Notes: generated by a model from the letters alone, not told the origin. Positions 8,463 to 18,762 are shown, numbered from the stretch's first letter. The stretch: 64,000 bases of DNA from Rubinisphaera italica (GCF_007859715.1 NZ_SJPG01000001.1:4640001-4704000); one strand, 5' to 3'. Numbers and translations: made by a program.

Positions 8463-9686
8463 TTACGGTGTGAACGGATCCGACTTTCCAATTCCCCCGA
8501 ATGGATTCACCGTGTCAAATGAACGCAGTGGCGTCTGCGGAGCGGTGAAGCCTTCACGCGTCAACACGAGTGGGCTACGGTCTTTGCGGTCGGCGATGGT
8601 GCCGGCGTGGTTGACGGTTCGTACATAAATTGGCTGGGTGAGTTCACTGCGTGAGCGGGAAGTTTGATAGCTTCCGGCCATGGTGGTCTCTTCACGAGCC
8701 GGTTGAGCAGTCCGGTTTGTGGCGTTGTAAGCCGGGGCGGAATCGAGTTGGGCCATTTGATGATTGCGTTCAGGAGCAGAATTGGTCGCGACATTCTGAG
8801 AGACAATCGGGCTTGGAGCCGAGGTTGCAGGGGCATTCAGGTCAGGTGATTGTCCACGAACAACGGTTCCTTCCGGGATTCGATTTTCATTCAATGCCAG
8901 TTGATTACCTTCAGGCAGGTTCAATGAAGGGCTGCCGGCAATCACCCAGCTGTCCCACTTCTGTTCGAGTTGTCCGACGGAGTTCACCCCATAATGAGCA
9001 CTCAAGGCATGATCCCAGTTTCCTTTGCGATGAGCATCCTGCAGGAACGCCAGGAAAGTACGACGGCCACCCTGCTGAACCAGATAGTCAGTCAGTGAGT
9101 ATCCTTGAGCATACAGTTTCATCACATCCCGCATGTCAGAAGGATATTCGGTCATGCCGAGGAGTGACTGCAGAGGAATTTTCTTGCCGCCCCGCATCAC
9201 ATCGTCAAGCAAGCGTGTCTGACGACGGCGTTCGGATTCGTGTTCGATCAGAGTCGACATGCCTTCATCGGCCCAGCGGGGTAGGGGACGTCGGAAAATA
9301 CAGGCCAGAATGGTGTGAGTAATTTCGTGAGGTAGAACGGAATCGAGAATCCGCTCTTCGGTGCCCTGAATATTCATCCGCCAGCCGAGCACTTCGCCGT
9401 TCTGGAAATTGAATGTCGTGGCTCCGCCCGCTCCAATTTGTCCAACTTTACAGCGAATCGGGCAGGGAGCAGACCAGTTTGGCAGGTTCTTGCCAGCCCA
9501 CATTTCCGAGAGTTCTTTTCGGAAACGCTCGGCTTCCTGTCCTACCCGTTCTGCAAATTGCTGGGTTGGTGCTTCGACCACAAAATTCGCAGTCCGATAG
9601 GATGCGGCCTGGAGTTGCAACTGATTCGCGAACAGTCCGGCACAAACAGTGAGCGTAACGCGAGCGGCAAATACACGAGCTTCCAT
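8463..9686 (-). CDS. Secreted HExxH metallopeptidase-like protein (MA-like/DUF1570 type)
   Basis: A 407-residue exported protein. The N-terminus (MEARVFAARVTLTVCAGLFA...) is a signal peptide ending near LQAAS. The central domain carries LPHEITHTILACIF, the zinc-binding HExxH helix of gluzincin-like peptidases, and 18 residues on RWADEGMSTLIEHE with the third-ligand glutamate. This matches the MA-like family widespread in planctomycetes. The last ~130 residues are Ala/Pro/Ser/Asn-rich and look disordered. Start: ATG 9686 follows AAAAGGA at proper spacing; the in-frame ATG at 9731 would add 15 residues ahead of the signal. The gene stands alone with a strong terminator. Substrate unknown; catalysis is inferred from the motif only. 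Confidence 0.8.
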   Translation of the reverse strand: MEARVFAARVTLTVCAGLFANQLQLQAASYRTANFVVEAPTQQFAERVGQEAERFRKELSEMWAGKNLPNWSAPCPIRCKVGQIGAGGATTFNFQNGEVLGWRMNIQGTEERILDSVLPHEITHTILACIFRRPLPRWADEGMSTLIEHESERRRQTRLLDDVMRGGKKIPLQSLLGMTEYPSDMRDVMKLYAQGYSLTDYLVQQGGRRTFLAFLQDAHRKGNWDHALSAHYGVNSVGQLEQKWDSWVIAGSPSLNLPEGNQLALNENRIPEGTVVRGQSPDLNAPATSAPSPIVSQNVATNSAPERNHQMAQLDSAPAYNATNRTAQPAREETTMAGSYQTSRSRSELTQPIYVRTVNHAGTIADRKDRSPLVLTREGFTAPQTPLRSFDTVNPFGGIGKSDPFTP

Positions 9687-9720
9687 GCTCTGGTATCCTT
9701 TTTGATTTTGAACATTACAG

Positions 9721-9810
9721 TCCATTTTCAAATGGTTTCTGCAGTCGCCTGGGCACCAAAGGAGCTAATAACGTTGTGTTTGCTCCTGCCGAACGCTGCA
9801 GATAATTTTT
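9721..9810 (+). repeat. Intergenic repeat, family G
   Basis: Begins tccattttcaaatggtttct, with gcagtcgcctgggcacc in the middle and gctcctgccgaacgctgcag near the end. Same unit as 34131-34210 and inverted 2864-2945. It abuts the ribosome-binding region of the metallopeptidase gene, so it sits in that gene's leader or promoter. Confidence 0.7.
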
Positions 9811-10743
9811 GAATATGCTCTGGTAATGCTTACGATCGATTTATGTCCCGAAGGAATTCCATTCCTTCGTCCCCTATGTTCACCGTTTGATCCCCCCGGA
9901 CCCCGCGGCATGTTCCAATCATTCCGAAGAATGCCGTAACGAGAGATCAATTATGCAACACCCGTGCCAGAACCTCCCCAACTTTTTCCGGGACTGATCT
10001 TGACTCGATTTTCCAGCAGTCAAAGAACGCCCGATAATTTTTCAGTCCGATCAGCCCTGTAAATTCTGCCTTGTAAGCCTTACACGGAATACAGCATCCG
10101 TTCACTGAATTGACGATGTAATTCTGACAATCGAGCGTTGATTTCCATTTCTACAATGATTAATGATGTTCAACCGTCACTCGTTTCAGAAGTCAAACCT
10201 GGGAACAGTTAGAACCGCAGATGTACGCGGATCAACGCAGATAAAAATAAACTGTGCTACTACTGTAATTTGCAGTTTATGGTAGCGGAATATCTGGGGG
10301 CTCCGCTTCGCTTCGACCCCAGCCACCCGTCGTCGTCTTCCGTCACACAGGCGAGAGTGTCGTGAAACAGGAGCTTGTTGCTCTGATTATTTTACCACGA
10401 AGACACAAAGGCACGAAGAGTTCTGTAACAATATTACCTCAAATTCATCATCATGTTCGTGATTGTTTTTCATGATTCATAAATTTCTTTGTGCCTTCGT
10501 GTCTTCGTGGTTCCAAAATTATTATTTCAAAGAACTTCTTGTTTCCCTTGGCGTCTTGGCGGTTATTTTCTTCAATTCCTGGTGATCGGTTATGGCTACG
10601 CCGGGTTGGGAGCATCCGTGGTTCAAAATTCAACTCTTCCCCACTCAACTCGCTTTCAACCTCATTTGGCATTGTTCGAAATTTCTGCACTTCTTATCGT
10701 GTGAACTTCGGTGAATCACAGACAATAGGAAAGGGAAGCCCAG
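9811..10743. other. Long intergenic region with repeats, no gene seen
   Basis: About 930 bases separating the divergent metallopeptidase and OPT transporter genes. It holds accacgaagacacaaaggca (10394-10413), whose reverse complement recurs at 10492-10511 (family I inverted pair), a ccttggcgtcttggcggtta unit near 10545-10565 that also occurs at 8432-8452, and a short tctgggggctccgcttcgct stretch near 10288 akin to family H. Short open frames here have no coding features. Confidence 0.5.
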
Positions 10744-12585
10744 ATGGCAGATGTGGAAATCGAAATTGAGGAACAGGAGTCTGAACAGCTTTATTTTCCG
10801 GAGCCTTCGGAACGACAATTGACCGCTCGAGCCGTCATTGTGGGATGTCTGGTTGGCAGTATCGTTTCCTGCACGAACATTTATATTGGCCTGAAAATCG
10901 GCTGGGCGTTCGGGGCTTCGATTATCTCCGCTGTCCTCGGGTTTTCGATCTTCTCGCTGTTGAACCGCAAACTCTCGGTTCTTGAAACCAACATCGCACA
11001 AACCTCCGGCTCCGCAGCTGGGTACATGTCTTCGGCAGCTGGCTTGCTGGCCCCAATTCCGGCAATGATGCTGCTTGGTTATAACTTCAGCTGGTACGCC
11101 TTGATGATGTGGTCGGTTTCGGTTGCCTTCCTGGGTGTCTTCTTTGCCGTGCCATTAAGACGTCAGGTGATCGATGTCGATAAGCTCCGCTTTCCGACGG
11201 GAACGGCGACTGCCGAAACGATTCTTGCCATGTATGGAGATGCAGCTGATGCTCTAGCTAAAGCTCGCGTACTGGTGATAGCCGGGATTTGTGCAGGTCT
11301 GTTTACTCTGGCCTACCACTTTGTTCCGGAACTCGAACAGCCTCCCATTCATGAATGGGAGTGGGTTCCCGGAGTAGCATATTTGGCGGTAGCGGCTGCC
11401 TGGGGATTCAAAGTTTATCTCGGTCCCTCGCTGCTGGGAGCTGGATTTCTGATCGGCCCGCGCGTGGTGCTTTCTCTAGTCGGCGGAGCGATTCTCGGCT
11501 GGGGAAGTCTAGGACCTTATTGTCAATCTATGGAGTGGGCACCAGGACCAATCATGGCCTATGAAAATGGTCCCCGTGGCTGGTTACTCTGGCCGGGTGT
11601 GGCTCTGATGGTTTCAGAAGCTCTCGGATCCCTTGCTTTCTCCTGGAAAACATTTGTGAATGCTTTCACAATGCCCGTCGCCAAAAGTCTCGATGAAGAA
11701 CAAACCGTCTCCGGGCACATCCCCAACAGTTGGTGGATTGGCGGCTTGATTGGCGGATCCATTCTGGCCATTATCATCACACAGTTCGTTTTCGATATCC
11801 CCTGGTATTTAACACTCATCGCCATTCCGGTTTCCTTTATCCTTTCAATCGTAGCCGTGCGTTCTGCTGGAGAAACCGATATCAATCCGATTGGGGGAAT
11901 GGGAAAAGTGACGCAGTTGATTTTTGGAGGCATCGCACCCGGTTCTATCTCGACTAACCTGATGGCAGCCGCGATTACTTCTGCAGGAGCTTCCCAAGCA
12001 GCTGACATGATGCAGGATCTGAAAACGGGCAAGATGCTCGGAGCCGCTCCTCGTAAACAATTTATCGCCCAGTTATGCGGAATCTGTGTCGGAATCCTGT
12101 TCGCAGTTCCTGTCTATTTTATCTTTACTAAGGCTTACGAATTGGGGAGCGAACAACTCCCGGCTCCAGCTGCGATGGCCTGGAAAGCGATGGCTGTCAT
12201 TCTGAACGAAGGCTTCGGAGCCCTGCCTCCATTTGCCGAAGAGTCGATCATTATTGCCGGCATCATTGGGCTAGCCATTGCAGGTCTACGACAAATTAAA
12301 TCGATCGCCAACTTCGTCCCGAGTGGACTGGCAATGGGCATCGCTTTCATCGTCCCAGCTTATTATTCCCTCGTGATGTTTTACGGCCTGGTCGTCTGGT
12401 TGATCTGGAAAGCGATCGCGCCAGCAGCCGCTCAGAAATACAACTTCGCCCTCGCCTCCGGACTGATCGCCGGCGAAGGTTTGATGGGTATTGTGAACGC
12501 GGGGCTGACGATTGTTGGAATTCATGCATTTGGTGATATTCAATTGCGTATCCGTGAATTACTACAGTATCTTGGGCTGCAGTAA
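10744..12585 (+). CDS. OPT-family oligopeptide/metal-chelate transporter
   Basis: 613 residues, strongly hydrophobic, with ~14-16 membrane helices. After an acidic N-terminal tail (EIEIEEQESEQ) the first helices contain SCTNIYIGLKIGWAFGAS, typical of bacterial OPT transporters; later VLETNIAQTSGSAAGYM and ISTNLMAAAITSAGASQAA are also characteristic. OPT proteins move peptides or metal-siderophore complexes by proton coupling across the inner membrane. The start ATG 10744 follows AAGGGAAGCCCAG, a good ribosome site. Length fits the bacterial branch (600-700). It is a single gene with a family D half-repeat after the stop and a P450 gene 92 bases downstream. Substrate not predictable. Confidence 0.92.
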   Translation: MADVEIEIEEQESEQLYFPEPSERQLTARAVIVGCLVGSIVSCTNIYIGLKIGWAFGASIISAVLGFSIFSLLNRKLSVLETNIAQTSGSAAGYMSSAAGLLAPIPAMMLLGYNFSWYALMMWSVSVAFLGVFFAVPLRRQVIDVDKLRFPTGTATAETILAMYGDAADALAKARVLVIAGICAGLFTLAYHFVPELEQPPIHEWEWVPGVAYLAVAAAWGFKVYLGPSLLGAGFLIGPRVVLSLVGGAILGWGSLGPYCQSMEWAPGPIMAYENGPRGWLLWPGVALMVSEALGSLAFSWKTFVNAFTMPVAKSLDEEQTVSGHIPNSWWIGGLIGGSILAIIITQFVFDIPWYLTLIAIPVSFILSIVAVRSAGETDINPIGGMGKVTQLIFGGIAPGSISTNLMAAAITSAGASQAADMMQDLKTGKMLGAAPRKQFIAQLCGICVGILFAVPVYFIFTKAYELGSEQLPAPAAMAWKAMAVILNEGFGALPPFAEESIIIAGIIGLAIAGLRQIKSIANFVPSGLAMGIAFIVPAYYSLVMFYGLVVWLIWKAIAPAAAQKYNFALASGLIAGEGLMGIVNAGLTIVGIHAFGDIQLRIRELLQYLGLQ

Positions 12586-12606
12586 TCGTCAAATAATGGC
12601 CAGATT

Positions 12607-12634
12607 CACACACTCGCTTGCGCTTCGTGCTTGT
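12607..12634 (+). repeat. Half of a family D palindromic repeat
   Basis: cacactcgcttgcgcttcgt and gcttgtat: one arm of the inverted-repeat family seen as full pairs at 28609-28671, 31144-31209 and 34025-34094. Confidence 0.6.
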
Positions 12635-12677
12635 ATTCCTGTCCTCTGACAGGAGTCTGGGGGCAGGAATATTATGA

Positions 12678-13922
12678 TTGTCCAACTTCATGTCCAATGA
12701 AATTGCCCGTCAACTTTATTCGCAGGAGTTCAAACGGAATCCTTACCCGATTCTGCATGAACTCCTCGAACAGGGGCCGATTGTTCGCTCGAAGTTTCCC
12801 TTTCTGGGTAATGTCTGGATGGTCTCTTCTCATGCAGCCGTTAATGAGATGCTCAAAGATCGGAAGCGATTTGTTCGCGACCCGGCCAGTCTTGGCAAAG
12901 GTCAGCGAGGTTACTTTCCGTTCTGGATGCCGCGGAGTTTGCGGGTGATGGCTTCGGGCATGATTCTGCGGGATGAGCCCGATCATCGTCGCTTGCGAAT
13001 CCTCGTTGAACAGGCATTTGCTCGACGAAGTCTCGAACAGATGCAGCCTCGCATCGAGGAAATGGCAGACGAATTAATTCAGGAGATGCGTGAAAAACAT
13101 CGAAGGACTGGTCAGTCTGTCGACTTGATGGCCGAATATGCCCAGCGATTTCCAATAGCCGTCATCGCAGAATTGCTCGGATTACCCGAAGCGGATCGCT
13201 CTCGGTTCGGCAACTGGGCGGAGAAGTTTGCGATCGAACCAGGACTAATCGGCTTTCTGAAACTCGTCCCTTCGCTTGGGAAAATCGAAAAGTATCTGCG
13301 TGGTCAAATTCAACTTTGTCGAGACGCTCCACGCCCCGGCTTATTGACGGAACTGGTGCAGGCGGAAAGCGATGGGCAGCGACTGACCGAAGATGAGCTG
13401 GTTGCAATGGCGGTGCTGCTGTTATTTGCGGGGTTTCTGACGACAACCCACCTGATTGGCAACGGCATGCTCGAACTTTTTCGGCACCGTGATCAGCAGG
13501 AACGGCTATTGGGCGATGATTCGCTGATGGAAAGTGCCATCAACGAAATTCTGCGTTACACATCCCCAGTGCAATTCACTAAACCGATGCGTGCTGCTGA
13601 GGCGATGAATTATTATGGAGCCGAACTGGAAAAGGGAGACGTCTTGATGGCGGTCCTGGCAGCTGCCAATGTCGATCCTACGGTCTTTGTAAATCCAGAT
13701 CGATTCGATATCACCCGCAAACCGAATCCGCACATTGCTTTCGGAGCGGGAATTCACGTCTGTCTGGGTATGAAACTGGCGAAACTCGAAGCGCGGGTTT
13801 CGTTTCAAAAATTATGGTCAGAACTGAAGAACCTGGAACTGGCTATTACTCCAGAAGATGTCCAATGGAGCAAACAAAAAGGTGTCCGACGTCCTCAAGC
13901 CTTACCGATTCAATTCGGCTGA
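12678..13922 (+). CDS. Cytochrome P450
   Basis: 414 residues, the normal size of soluble bacterial P450s. The I-helix oxygen-activation motif is A251-G-F-L-T255; the ExxR salt bridge is E290-I-L-R293; the heme loop FGAGIHVCLG carries the thiolate ligand C362. No membrane anchor, so it is cytoplasmic and needs separate ferredoxin/reductase partners, none of which is nearby. The first ATG (12678) is followed by a second in-frame Met four codons on; either may be used. No clustering with biosynthetic genes gives a substrate clue. Family certain, reaction (mono-oxygenation of an unknown compound) inferred. Confidence 0.94.
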   Translation: MSNFMSNEIARQLYSQEFKRNPYPILHELLEQGPIVRSKFPFLGNVWMVSSHAAVNEMLKDRKRFVRDPASLGKGQRGYFPFWMPRSLRVMASGMILRDEPDHRRLRILVEQAFARRSLEQMQPRIEEMADELIQEMREKHRRTGQSVDLMAEYAQRFPIAVIAELLGLPEADRSRFGNWAEKFAIEPGLIGFLKLVPSLGKIEKYLRGQIQLCRDAPRPGLLTELVQAESDGQRLTEDELVAMAVLLLFAGFLTTTHLIGNGMLELFRHRDQQERLLGDDSLMESAINEILRYTSPVQFTKPMRAAEAMNYYGAELEKGDVLMAVLAAANVDPTVFVNPDRFDITRKPNPHIAFGAGIHVCLGMKLAKLEARVSFQKLWSELKNLELAITPEDVQWSKQKGVRRPQALPIQFG

Positions 13923-14017
13923 CAATAAGCACGATGCACAAGCGAGTCCGTCTCTTGTATCGATCGCAAATTGACGGACTGGATTTCGCCTCATGCTTCT
14001 GCCGGCATTGATAATCT

Positions 14018-14236
14018 CTACGAAGCAACCTGTAGAGTGACAGACTGAGTTTTCTTGGTACTCTGTGGCACTTCGGCTTCCGAGAGATCCAGATCGATTT
14101 CACCACGACGGATATCGATAAAGGAATCGGCTTCGATTCCGAGTTTAACTCGACCATTCGAGATCTTCAGAACTTTGATCTCAATTGAGTCGCCGATGAT
14201 GATTCGCTCATTCAGTTTTCGTGATAATACAAGCAT
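14018..14236 (-). CDS. csrA: Carbon storage regulator CsrA
   Basis: A 72-residue RNA-binding protein starting [18 protein letters not shown], the near-invariant CsrA N-terminus, with the rest of the five-strand fold ([19 protein letters not shown]). CsrA dimers bind GGA motifs in mRNA leaders to block or stabilise translation. Length is typical (60-75), with a slightly extended C-tail. It starts at ATG 14236 after GAGGGTTCG, a good ribosome site. Neighbours (P450 upstream convergent, leuD downstream same strand but 280+ bases away) give no direct regulatory link. Confidence 0.95.
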   Translation of the reverse strand: MLVLSRKLNERIIIGDSIEIKVLKISNGRVKLGIEADSFIDIRRGEIDLDLSEAEVPQSTKKTQSVTLQVAS

Positions 14237-14551
14237 CGAACCCTCCGTGGAAATATGCCGCTAATAGAAAAGCTCAAGAATCGAGCAACGGTTCGGACAT
14301 GTGCACACAGTGTGCCAAACTCGTATATATCCCATTAACTGTAACAATGGGGGCAATAAGAAGCCTGGGGCGTAGATGCTGTGGTTGATTGGTAACCACT
14401 ATTTTAGTTATTGGACACAGACTGATCGCAGAGCGTCCCAATTGAAAGCTCTGCGTTCAGGGAAAATCAGGCTCTGTTGCGTTTTAAACCAAGATCAAGT
14501 GCTGCAAAATCAGACAATGACGACAATTGCACGGATTTTGCAAGAATTTGC
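14237..14551. other. Intergenic region between leuD and csrA
   Basis: About 315 bases that should hold the leuD 3' untranslated region and the csrA promoter (both genes on the minus strand). It includes a short palindrome acatgtgcacacagtgtgcc near 14297. No convincing coding frame or terminator hairpin was found. Confidence 0.35.
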
Positions 14552-15142
14552 TCAAGCGAACTGACTGAGATAAGGAATTTTTTCCGCGGTCTGCTTGATG
14601 AATTCCTGATTTTCCAGCAGGAGAGTCATAAAATCCCACTGACCCGAGAGCAAAGCGTCGCGAGCAGAGTCGAGGATATCGATGTCGCACGAGAAATCTC
14701 CTGCAGTCACCTTTTTCGCGACCAGATCGACTTTCACTTCCAGTTGAGGATCGGCTTCGACCCGTCTGCCCAGTTCATCCACATCTGTTGAACTGGCTGT
14801 GACAGCTGGAACCCCGAGAGCGGTACAGTTTCCGAAGAAGATCTCCGCAAATGATTCCGCAATGATCGCCTTGATTCCCCATCTCATCAGCGACTGAGGA
14901 GCGTGTTCACGGGATGACCCACACCCAAAGTTGCGGCCAGCCAGCAGCACTGAACTGTTCTGATACTTCGCATTATCGAAGGGATGATTCGGATTCTGCT
15001 GCCGGTCATCTTCAAATGCATGCTCGCCAAGTCCATCGAAGGTGACGCAGCGGAGGAATCGAGCCGGGATGATGCGATCGGTATCGATGTCATCCAGGAT
15101 CAAAGGAATGCAGGTGCCGGAAACTTGTTTGATTTCGTTCAT
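14552..15142 (-). CDS. leuD: 3-isopropylmalate dehydratase small subunit
   Basis: 196 residues, the normal LeuD size. It pairs with LeuC to isomerise 2-isopropylmalate to 3-isopropylmalate in leucine biosynthesis (cytoplasm). The signature swivelling-domain motifs are present: [13 protein letters not shown] near the start, [12 protein letters not shown] in the middle, and [13 protein letters not shown]. The start ATG 15142 follows AGAGGTCGAGCA; an in-frame ATG at 15181 lies inside a family E palindrome and is unlikely. It lies downstream of leuC in the same orientation, separated by ~180 bases of repeats, so transcription from the leuC promoter is likely. Confidence 0.96.
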   Translation of the reverse strand: MNEIKQVSGTCIPLILDDIDTDRIIPARFLRCVTFDGLGEHAFEDDRQQNPNHPFDNAKYQNSSVLLAGRNFGCGSSREHAPQSLMRWGIKAIIAESFAEIFFGNCTALGVPAVTASSTDVDELGRRVEADPQLEVKVDLVAKKVTAGDFSCDIDILDSARDALLSGQWDFMTLLLENQEFIKQTAEKIPYLSQFA

Positions 15143-15160
15143 TGCTCGACCTCTATAACT

Positions 15161-15182
15161 GTAGGGTGCATCTAGACGCACC
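15161..15182 (+). repeat. Family E palindrome
   Basis: gtagggtgcatctagacgcacc. The same unit occurs at 30926-30950, 52074-52098 and 52207-52233, and degenerate at 30849-30872. Confidence 0.7.
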
Positions 15183-15208
15183 GGAATCGACTATGATCAT
15201 TATTAATT

Positions 15209-15297
15209 GGGGTAGCGGGGGCGCTCCGCTTTTGCGGAAGCCCCCGGAAGTTCTATCATTCAGGGGCTTCTCTTCGAGAGCGCCCCCGCCACCCGCG
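15209..15297 (+). repeat. Family H repeat: nested G/C-rich palindromes
   Basis: gggggcgctccgcttttgcg, then gaagcccccggaagttctat and cttctcttcgagagcgcccc, ending in ccaccc. An almost identical unit in inverted orientation is at 25417-25502. It lies between leuC and leuD. Confidence 0.75.
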
Positions 15298-15324
15298 TTT
15301 ATTTAGCGAGTGGCACTGGTCATC

Positions 15325-16746
15325 TCAAACCCCGACAGGTTCCATCATTTCCCGGACATCGGCCACATGCCCATTGATCGCAGCGGCTGCCACCATAGCC
15401 GGGCTCATCAATAAGGTTCGGCCTGTCGGGCTACCCTGACGTCCCTTGAAGTTGCGGTTACTGGAAGACGCACACACCTCGCGGCCCTTCAATTTATCCG
15501 GATTCATCGCCAGACACATCGAACAACCGGCTGCTCGCCACTCGAAGCCCGCTTCTTCAAAGATTTTATCCAGACCTTCTTCAACGGCCTGTTTCAGTAC
15601 TAGTTGAGAGCCAGGCACAACCAGTGCTTTCACACCGGGAGCAACCTTGTGACCCTTCACGAGTTGAGCCGCTTCTCGAAGATCGGAAATACGTCCGTTG
15701 GTGCAGGAGCCGATGAACGTCACATCGACTTTCACACCTTTGAGCGACTGCCCCGCTTCCAGGCCCATATACTCGTAAGCTTCCTGAGCTCCGGCCCGGT
15801 CATCCTCTTCAAAACTATCGAGCGTCGGCACATTCTCGTTGATGCCGATCGACTGTCCCGGCGTAATTCCCCAAGTCACGGTCGGCTCGATATCGCTCGC
15901 ATCGAAGGTCACGACATCGTCATATTCGGCATCCGGCCCTGAAGCCAGGCTCAGCCACCACTCGGCTGCCTTGTCGAAATCTGCCCCCTGAGGAGCCTGC
16001 GGACGACCGCGTAAATAATCGACGGTTGTTTGATCCGGATTGATATATCCACAACGGGCACCCCCTTCGATGCTCATATTGCAGACCGTCATCCGCTCTT
16101 CCATCGTCATCCGGTCGAATACATCGCCCGCATATTCATAGGCATAACCAATGCCGCCCTTCACACCCAGCTTCTGAATGATGTACAGTGTGACGTCCTT
16201 GGCATAAACGCCGGGATTCAGTTCGCCATTCACTTCAATCCGGCGAACTTTCGGCTTGCCGAGTGCCAGAGTCTGTGTCGCCAGCACGCCGGCAACCTGA
16301 CTGGTGCCGATTCCGAAGGCGATTGCACCGAATGCCCCATGAGTCGAGGTATGACTGTCTCCACAGACGATCGTCAATCCGGGCTGAGTCAGTCCCTGTT
16401 CCGGGCCGACAATGTGGACAATTCCCTGACGAGAGTCGCTGATGTCGAAGAGAGTGACGCCGAATTCCCGACAGTTTTTCTCGATTTGAGACATCATCTG
16501 CTCAGCCAGCAGATCCTTAAATGGCCGCGCCTGATCATCCGTCGGCACAATATGATCGACTGTCGCGACCGTTCGCTCGGGATACATCACGCTCAAACCC
16601 CGCTCGCGAAGCATGGCAAACGCCTGCGGGCTGGTCACTTCGTGAATGAGATGCAGACCGATGAACAATTGTGTTTGTCCGGTCGGCAAGGTGCCGACGT
16701 TATGCAGATCCCAGACCTTGTTAAACAGATTCTTTTTCTCGCTCAT
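15325..16746 (-). CDS. leuC: 3-isopropylmalate dehydratase large subunit
   Basis: 473 residues, matching the usual ~470. An aconitase-fold enzyme with a [4Fe-4S] cluster bound by C348 (GSCTNGRI), C408 and C411 ([10 protein letters not shown]); substrate-loop motifs [14 protein letters not shown] and the N-terminal [13 protein letters not shown] are intact. Works with LeuD downstream in leucine biosynthesis. I chose ATG 16746 ([13 protein letters not shown]) because homologues begin here; an in-frame ATG at 16875 adds 43 residues with no family resemblance. AAGGTCATA gives a weak ribosome site. Confidence 0.96.
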   Translation of the reverse strand: MSEKKNLFNKVWDLHNVGTLPTGQTQLFIGLHLIHEVTSPQAFAMLRERGLSVMYPERTVATVDHIVPTDDQARPFKDLLAEQMMSQIEKNCREFGVTLFDISDSRQGIVHIVGPEQGLTQPGLTIVCGDSHTSTHGAFGAIAFGIGTSQVAGVLATQTLALGKPKVRRIEVNGELNPGVYAKDVTLYIIQKLGVKGGIGYAYEYAGDVFDRMTMEERMTVCNMSIEGGARCGYINPDQTTVDYLRGRPQAPQGADFDKAAEWWLSLASGPDAEYDDVVTFDASDIEPTVTWGITPGQSIGINENVPTLDSFEEDDRAGAQEAYEYMGLEAGQSLKGVKVDVTFIGSCTNGRISDLREAAQLVKGHKVAPGVKALVVPGSQLVLKQAVEEGLDKIFEEAGFEWRAAGCSMCLAMNPDKLKGREVCASSSNRNFKGRQGSPTGRTLLMSPAMVAAAAINGHVADVREMMEPVGV

Positions 16747-17185
16747 TATGACCTTCAAATTTGATGAGGACAGTTCGTCAAAGCAGACAGAGCCGAAAGC
16801 GATTCCCGCTCGATGTCTTTCCATTCCAATCGCGTAATATGCAATTCGCCTACACTGCCACAGCAGTTCGTACACGATGCACTTATCTCACAGAGTGACG
16901 ATTTTATTCACTCTACACAAAAGCGAGACAAGAGCAAGTCGACAGAGTTCGCCAGAATCGAGATCCCACTGTTTTAAGGCCAGAAGGAATCCACATCAGT
17001 CACATCGATCAGGCATGGGTGGATATTGATGGGTGCTCTGAGGATGTGCCCATACGGTCATATTCCAGGCGAATAATAATGAACTGAGGGAAATTCTCGG
17101 GTGGCCCAGATAGCTCTGCTATCTGGGTGGGCGAAGTCCATAAGAGGGTTTCAGTTAATAGTGAGTTGGACGTGAAGAATCTTAC

Positions 17186-17226
17186 GGCTACGCCGCCCCG
17201 AAAGAATCTTTCAGGGCCATTCGCGT
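17186..17226 (+). repeat. Family B palindrome
   Basis: gccgccccgaaagaatcttt then cagggccattcgcg; gaaagaatctttc forms the palindromic core. Also at 19354-19386 and 20056-20096. Confidence 0.65.
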
Positions 17227-17227
17227 A

Positions 17228-17265
17228 CGACCTTCCACATAAGGCAGGAGCCTGCCCTACTTGAC
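17228..17265 (+). repeat. Family F (REP-like) palindrome
   Basis: cgaccttccacataaggcag and gagcctgccctacttga. The core ggcaggagcctgcc recurs at 49140-49170, 52272-52320, 56695-56748 and 57090-57120. Confidence 0.7.
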
Positions 17266-17297
17266 TTAGCCACCCGCGGGGACATGTTTACTAGACA

Positions 17298-17360
17298 TAA
17301 GGGGAAGCCTCTTGTGACTTTGTCACACCGGTCGCTGCTTCGCATCAAACGGTGCTACTC
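17298..17360 (-). repeat. Family C palindromic repeat
   Basis: ggggaagcctcttgtgactt, tgtcacaccggtcgctgctt and cgcatcaaacggtgctac. Near-identical to 19289-19352; reversed relative to 8284-8340. Confidence 0.7.
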
Positions 17361-17522
17361 GTTGCCCAGCCACCTGCAAGTTCCACTTGTCGCTCCACGT
17401 GTTATTGTGGACTTTAACGGTTACAGGGATTCATTCGATCATATGATAAATGTCAAGTGAAATGAGGCTACCTGTCGATTCGAATAGTAGTGCTAACTCA
17501 TTCTTTCTCGAGGCCTTAGAAA

Positions 17523-18506
17523 ATGATCCGAATCCTCTTTTGTTTTTGCGTGATTGTATTGTGCTCAGTCGATGTTTATGCACAACAGCTGCGTTCCATC
17601 GATGCGTCGAATCCAATTGGTCGCGGGCAGCGTGAACTCATCATTGGGGATCGCCAGACGGGTCGATCGAATTTTGCTTTGAGTTCAATATTCGATCCAG
17701 AGGATTCATCAGGAGGGTATACCGGCATTGATGCCGCAAAAATCACTGTGGGAAGCGATCTTTATACCGGCGGAGCCTTCAGTACGTTGCTGAATCCGGG
17801 CACCCGTTTCGAAGTTCAAGTCCCATTTATTTCCGTTCGCGAAATTGCGTCTCCCACACGGATTAACAGTTTCGAAATTCTGGGGGGATTTTCTTACTCT
17901 CGTGCTCACGGAAATGACGACTTCCAGCTCAACGAGCCGATCGGAGGTGGACTGCAGGCCGAGATTGATTCTGTGGACCTGTATCAATTTCACCTCGATT
18001 GCCTCTTTCGGACGAAAATTCGGTCGGAGAGCCGAGATCAGTTAATAGAGCTCTTTGTCGGAGCTGGTGCAGGTTTGGGAAAAACGAAAACGGACTTGAA
18101 TTTCACGACGTTCAACCCGAACAAAACGCAGTATTTCGTACCGGTGGGAACGGGAGTCTCCGAATTGGAAGATGATGGTGTGTTTGGTGGACGGATTACA
18201 GCGGGCGCGGGCACAGAAACCCGATACGGACAATTCAATCTGATTACGAATCTGTTCATCCTGCAGACGGGGGGAGTAACGGGGGCTTCGGGCAACTCGA
18301 CAGGTGTGACTGTTGGATTTGAGTTTCGCCCCGGTCGTTCAAATGCAGACTTCAATCGTGATGGCTATGTGGATGGATCCGACTATTTAATCTGGCGAAA
18401 CAACCTGGGAGCAACTGAATTCTCGAACAGCGGCGGGGATGCCAATTCTGATGGAACGGTCGATGCACAGGACTTCAACATCTGGCGAAATCAAATGAGG
18501 CAATAA
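17523..18506 (+). CDS. Secreted protein with barrel-like domain and dockerin-type repeats
   Basis: 327 residues. Signal peptide [20 protein letters not shown], then ~250 residues rich in alternating beta strands with glycine and aromatic positions ([41 protein letters not shown]) that resemble an outer-membrane or autotransporter-like beta structure. The C-terminus has two calcium-binding dockerin-type EF-hand repeats: [16 protein letters not shown] and [16 protein letters not shown]. In planctomycetes such C-terminal dockerin pairs are common on secreted proteins. No cohesin is visible nearby. Start at ATG 17523 fits the signal peptide. Function otherwise unknown. Confidence 0.75.
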   Translation: MIRILFCFCVIVLCSVDVYAQQLRSIDASNPIGRGQRELIIGDRQTGRSNFALSSIFDPEDSSGGYTGIDAAKITVGSDLYTGGAFSTLLNPGTRFEVQVPFISVREIASPTRINSFEILGGFSYSRAHGNDDFQLNEPIGGGLQAEIDSVDLYQFHLDCLFRTKIRSESRDQLIELFVGAGAGLGKTKTDLNFTTFNPNKTQYFVPVGTGVSELEDDGVFGGRITAGAGTETRYGQFNLITNLFILQTGGVTGASGNSTGVTVGFEFRPGRSNADFNRDGYVDGSDYLIWRNNLGATEFSNSGGDANSDGTVDAQDFNIWRNQMRQ

Positions 18507-18532
18507 GTTCTGCAACTCTCTGTATCGTGGAG

Positions 18533-18604
18533 CATGGTGACCCGAACGACTTTGTCGGTAGGGTGCTGAAAGCACAAGATGTTACACCGTTCGCTCTTCA
18601 TCTC
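18533..18604 (-). repeat. Family A palindromic repeat (inverted)
   Basis: gtgacccgaacgactttgtc, then ggtagggtgctgaaagcaca agatg and the tail gttcgctctt. Opposite orientation to 48594-48696. Confidence 0.65.
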
Positions 18605-18762
18605 TAATGTAAGCCAAATTCATCTTCCATCTCCAAACTGCGAGTGGGTGTTATAGAATCTTCCATCGCCACCCACGATGATGGCAAACGTTGCAGGATG
18701 CCGACCAGCATGGCGATCACATACACCGAATAAAACGCGGAACCAGCATTACGGCTTGCAAT

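Larger units (their letters stand above)
16747..17522. other. Repeat-filled intergenic region upstream of leuC
   Basis: About 775 bases. It should contain the leuC promoter near 16760-16900 (minus strand). Further on it carries gcaagtcgacagagttcgcc (16934; again at 58859), a self-complementary gcccagatagctctgctatc tgggtggg element (17105), family B (17186-17226), family F (17228-17265) and family C (17298-17360) repeats in series. No coding region is supported. Confidence 0.5.

Noticed and set aside
16030..16764. A 244-codon plus-strand frame opposite leuC
   Set aside because: Antisense to leuC with all its cluster cysteines; no independent support.
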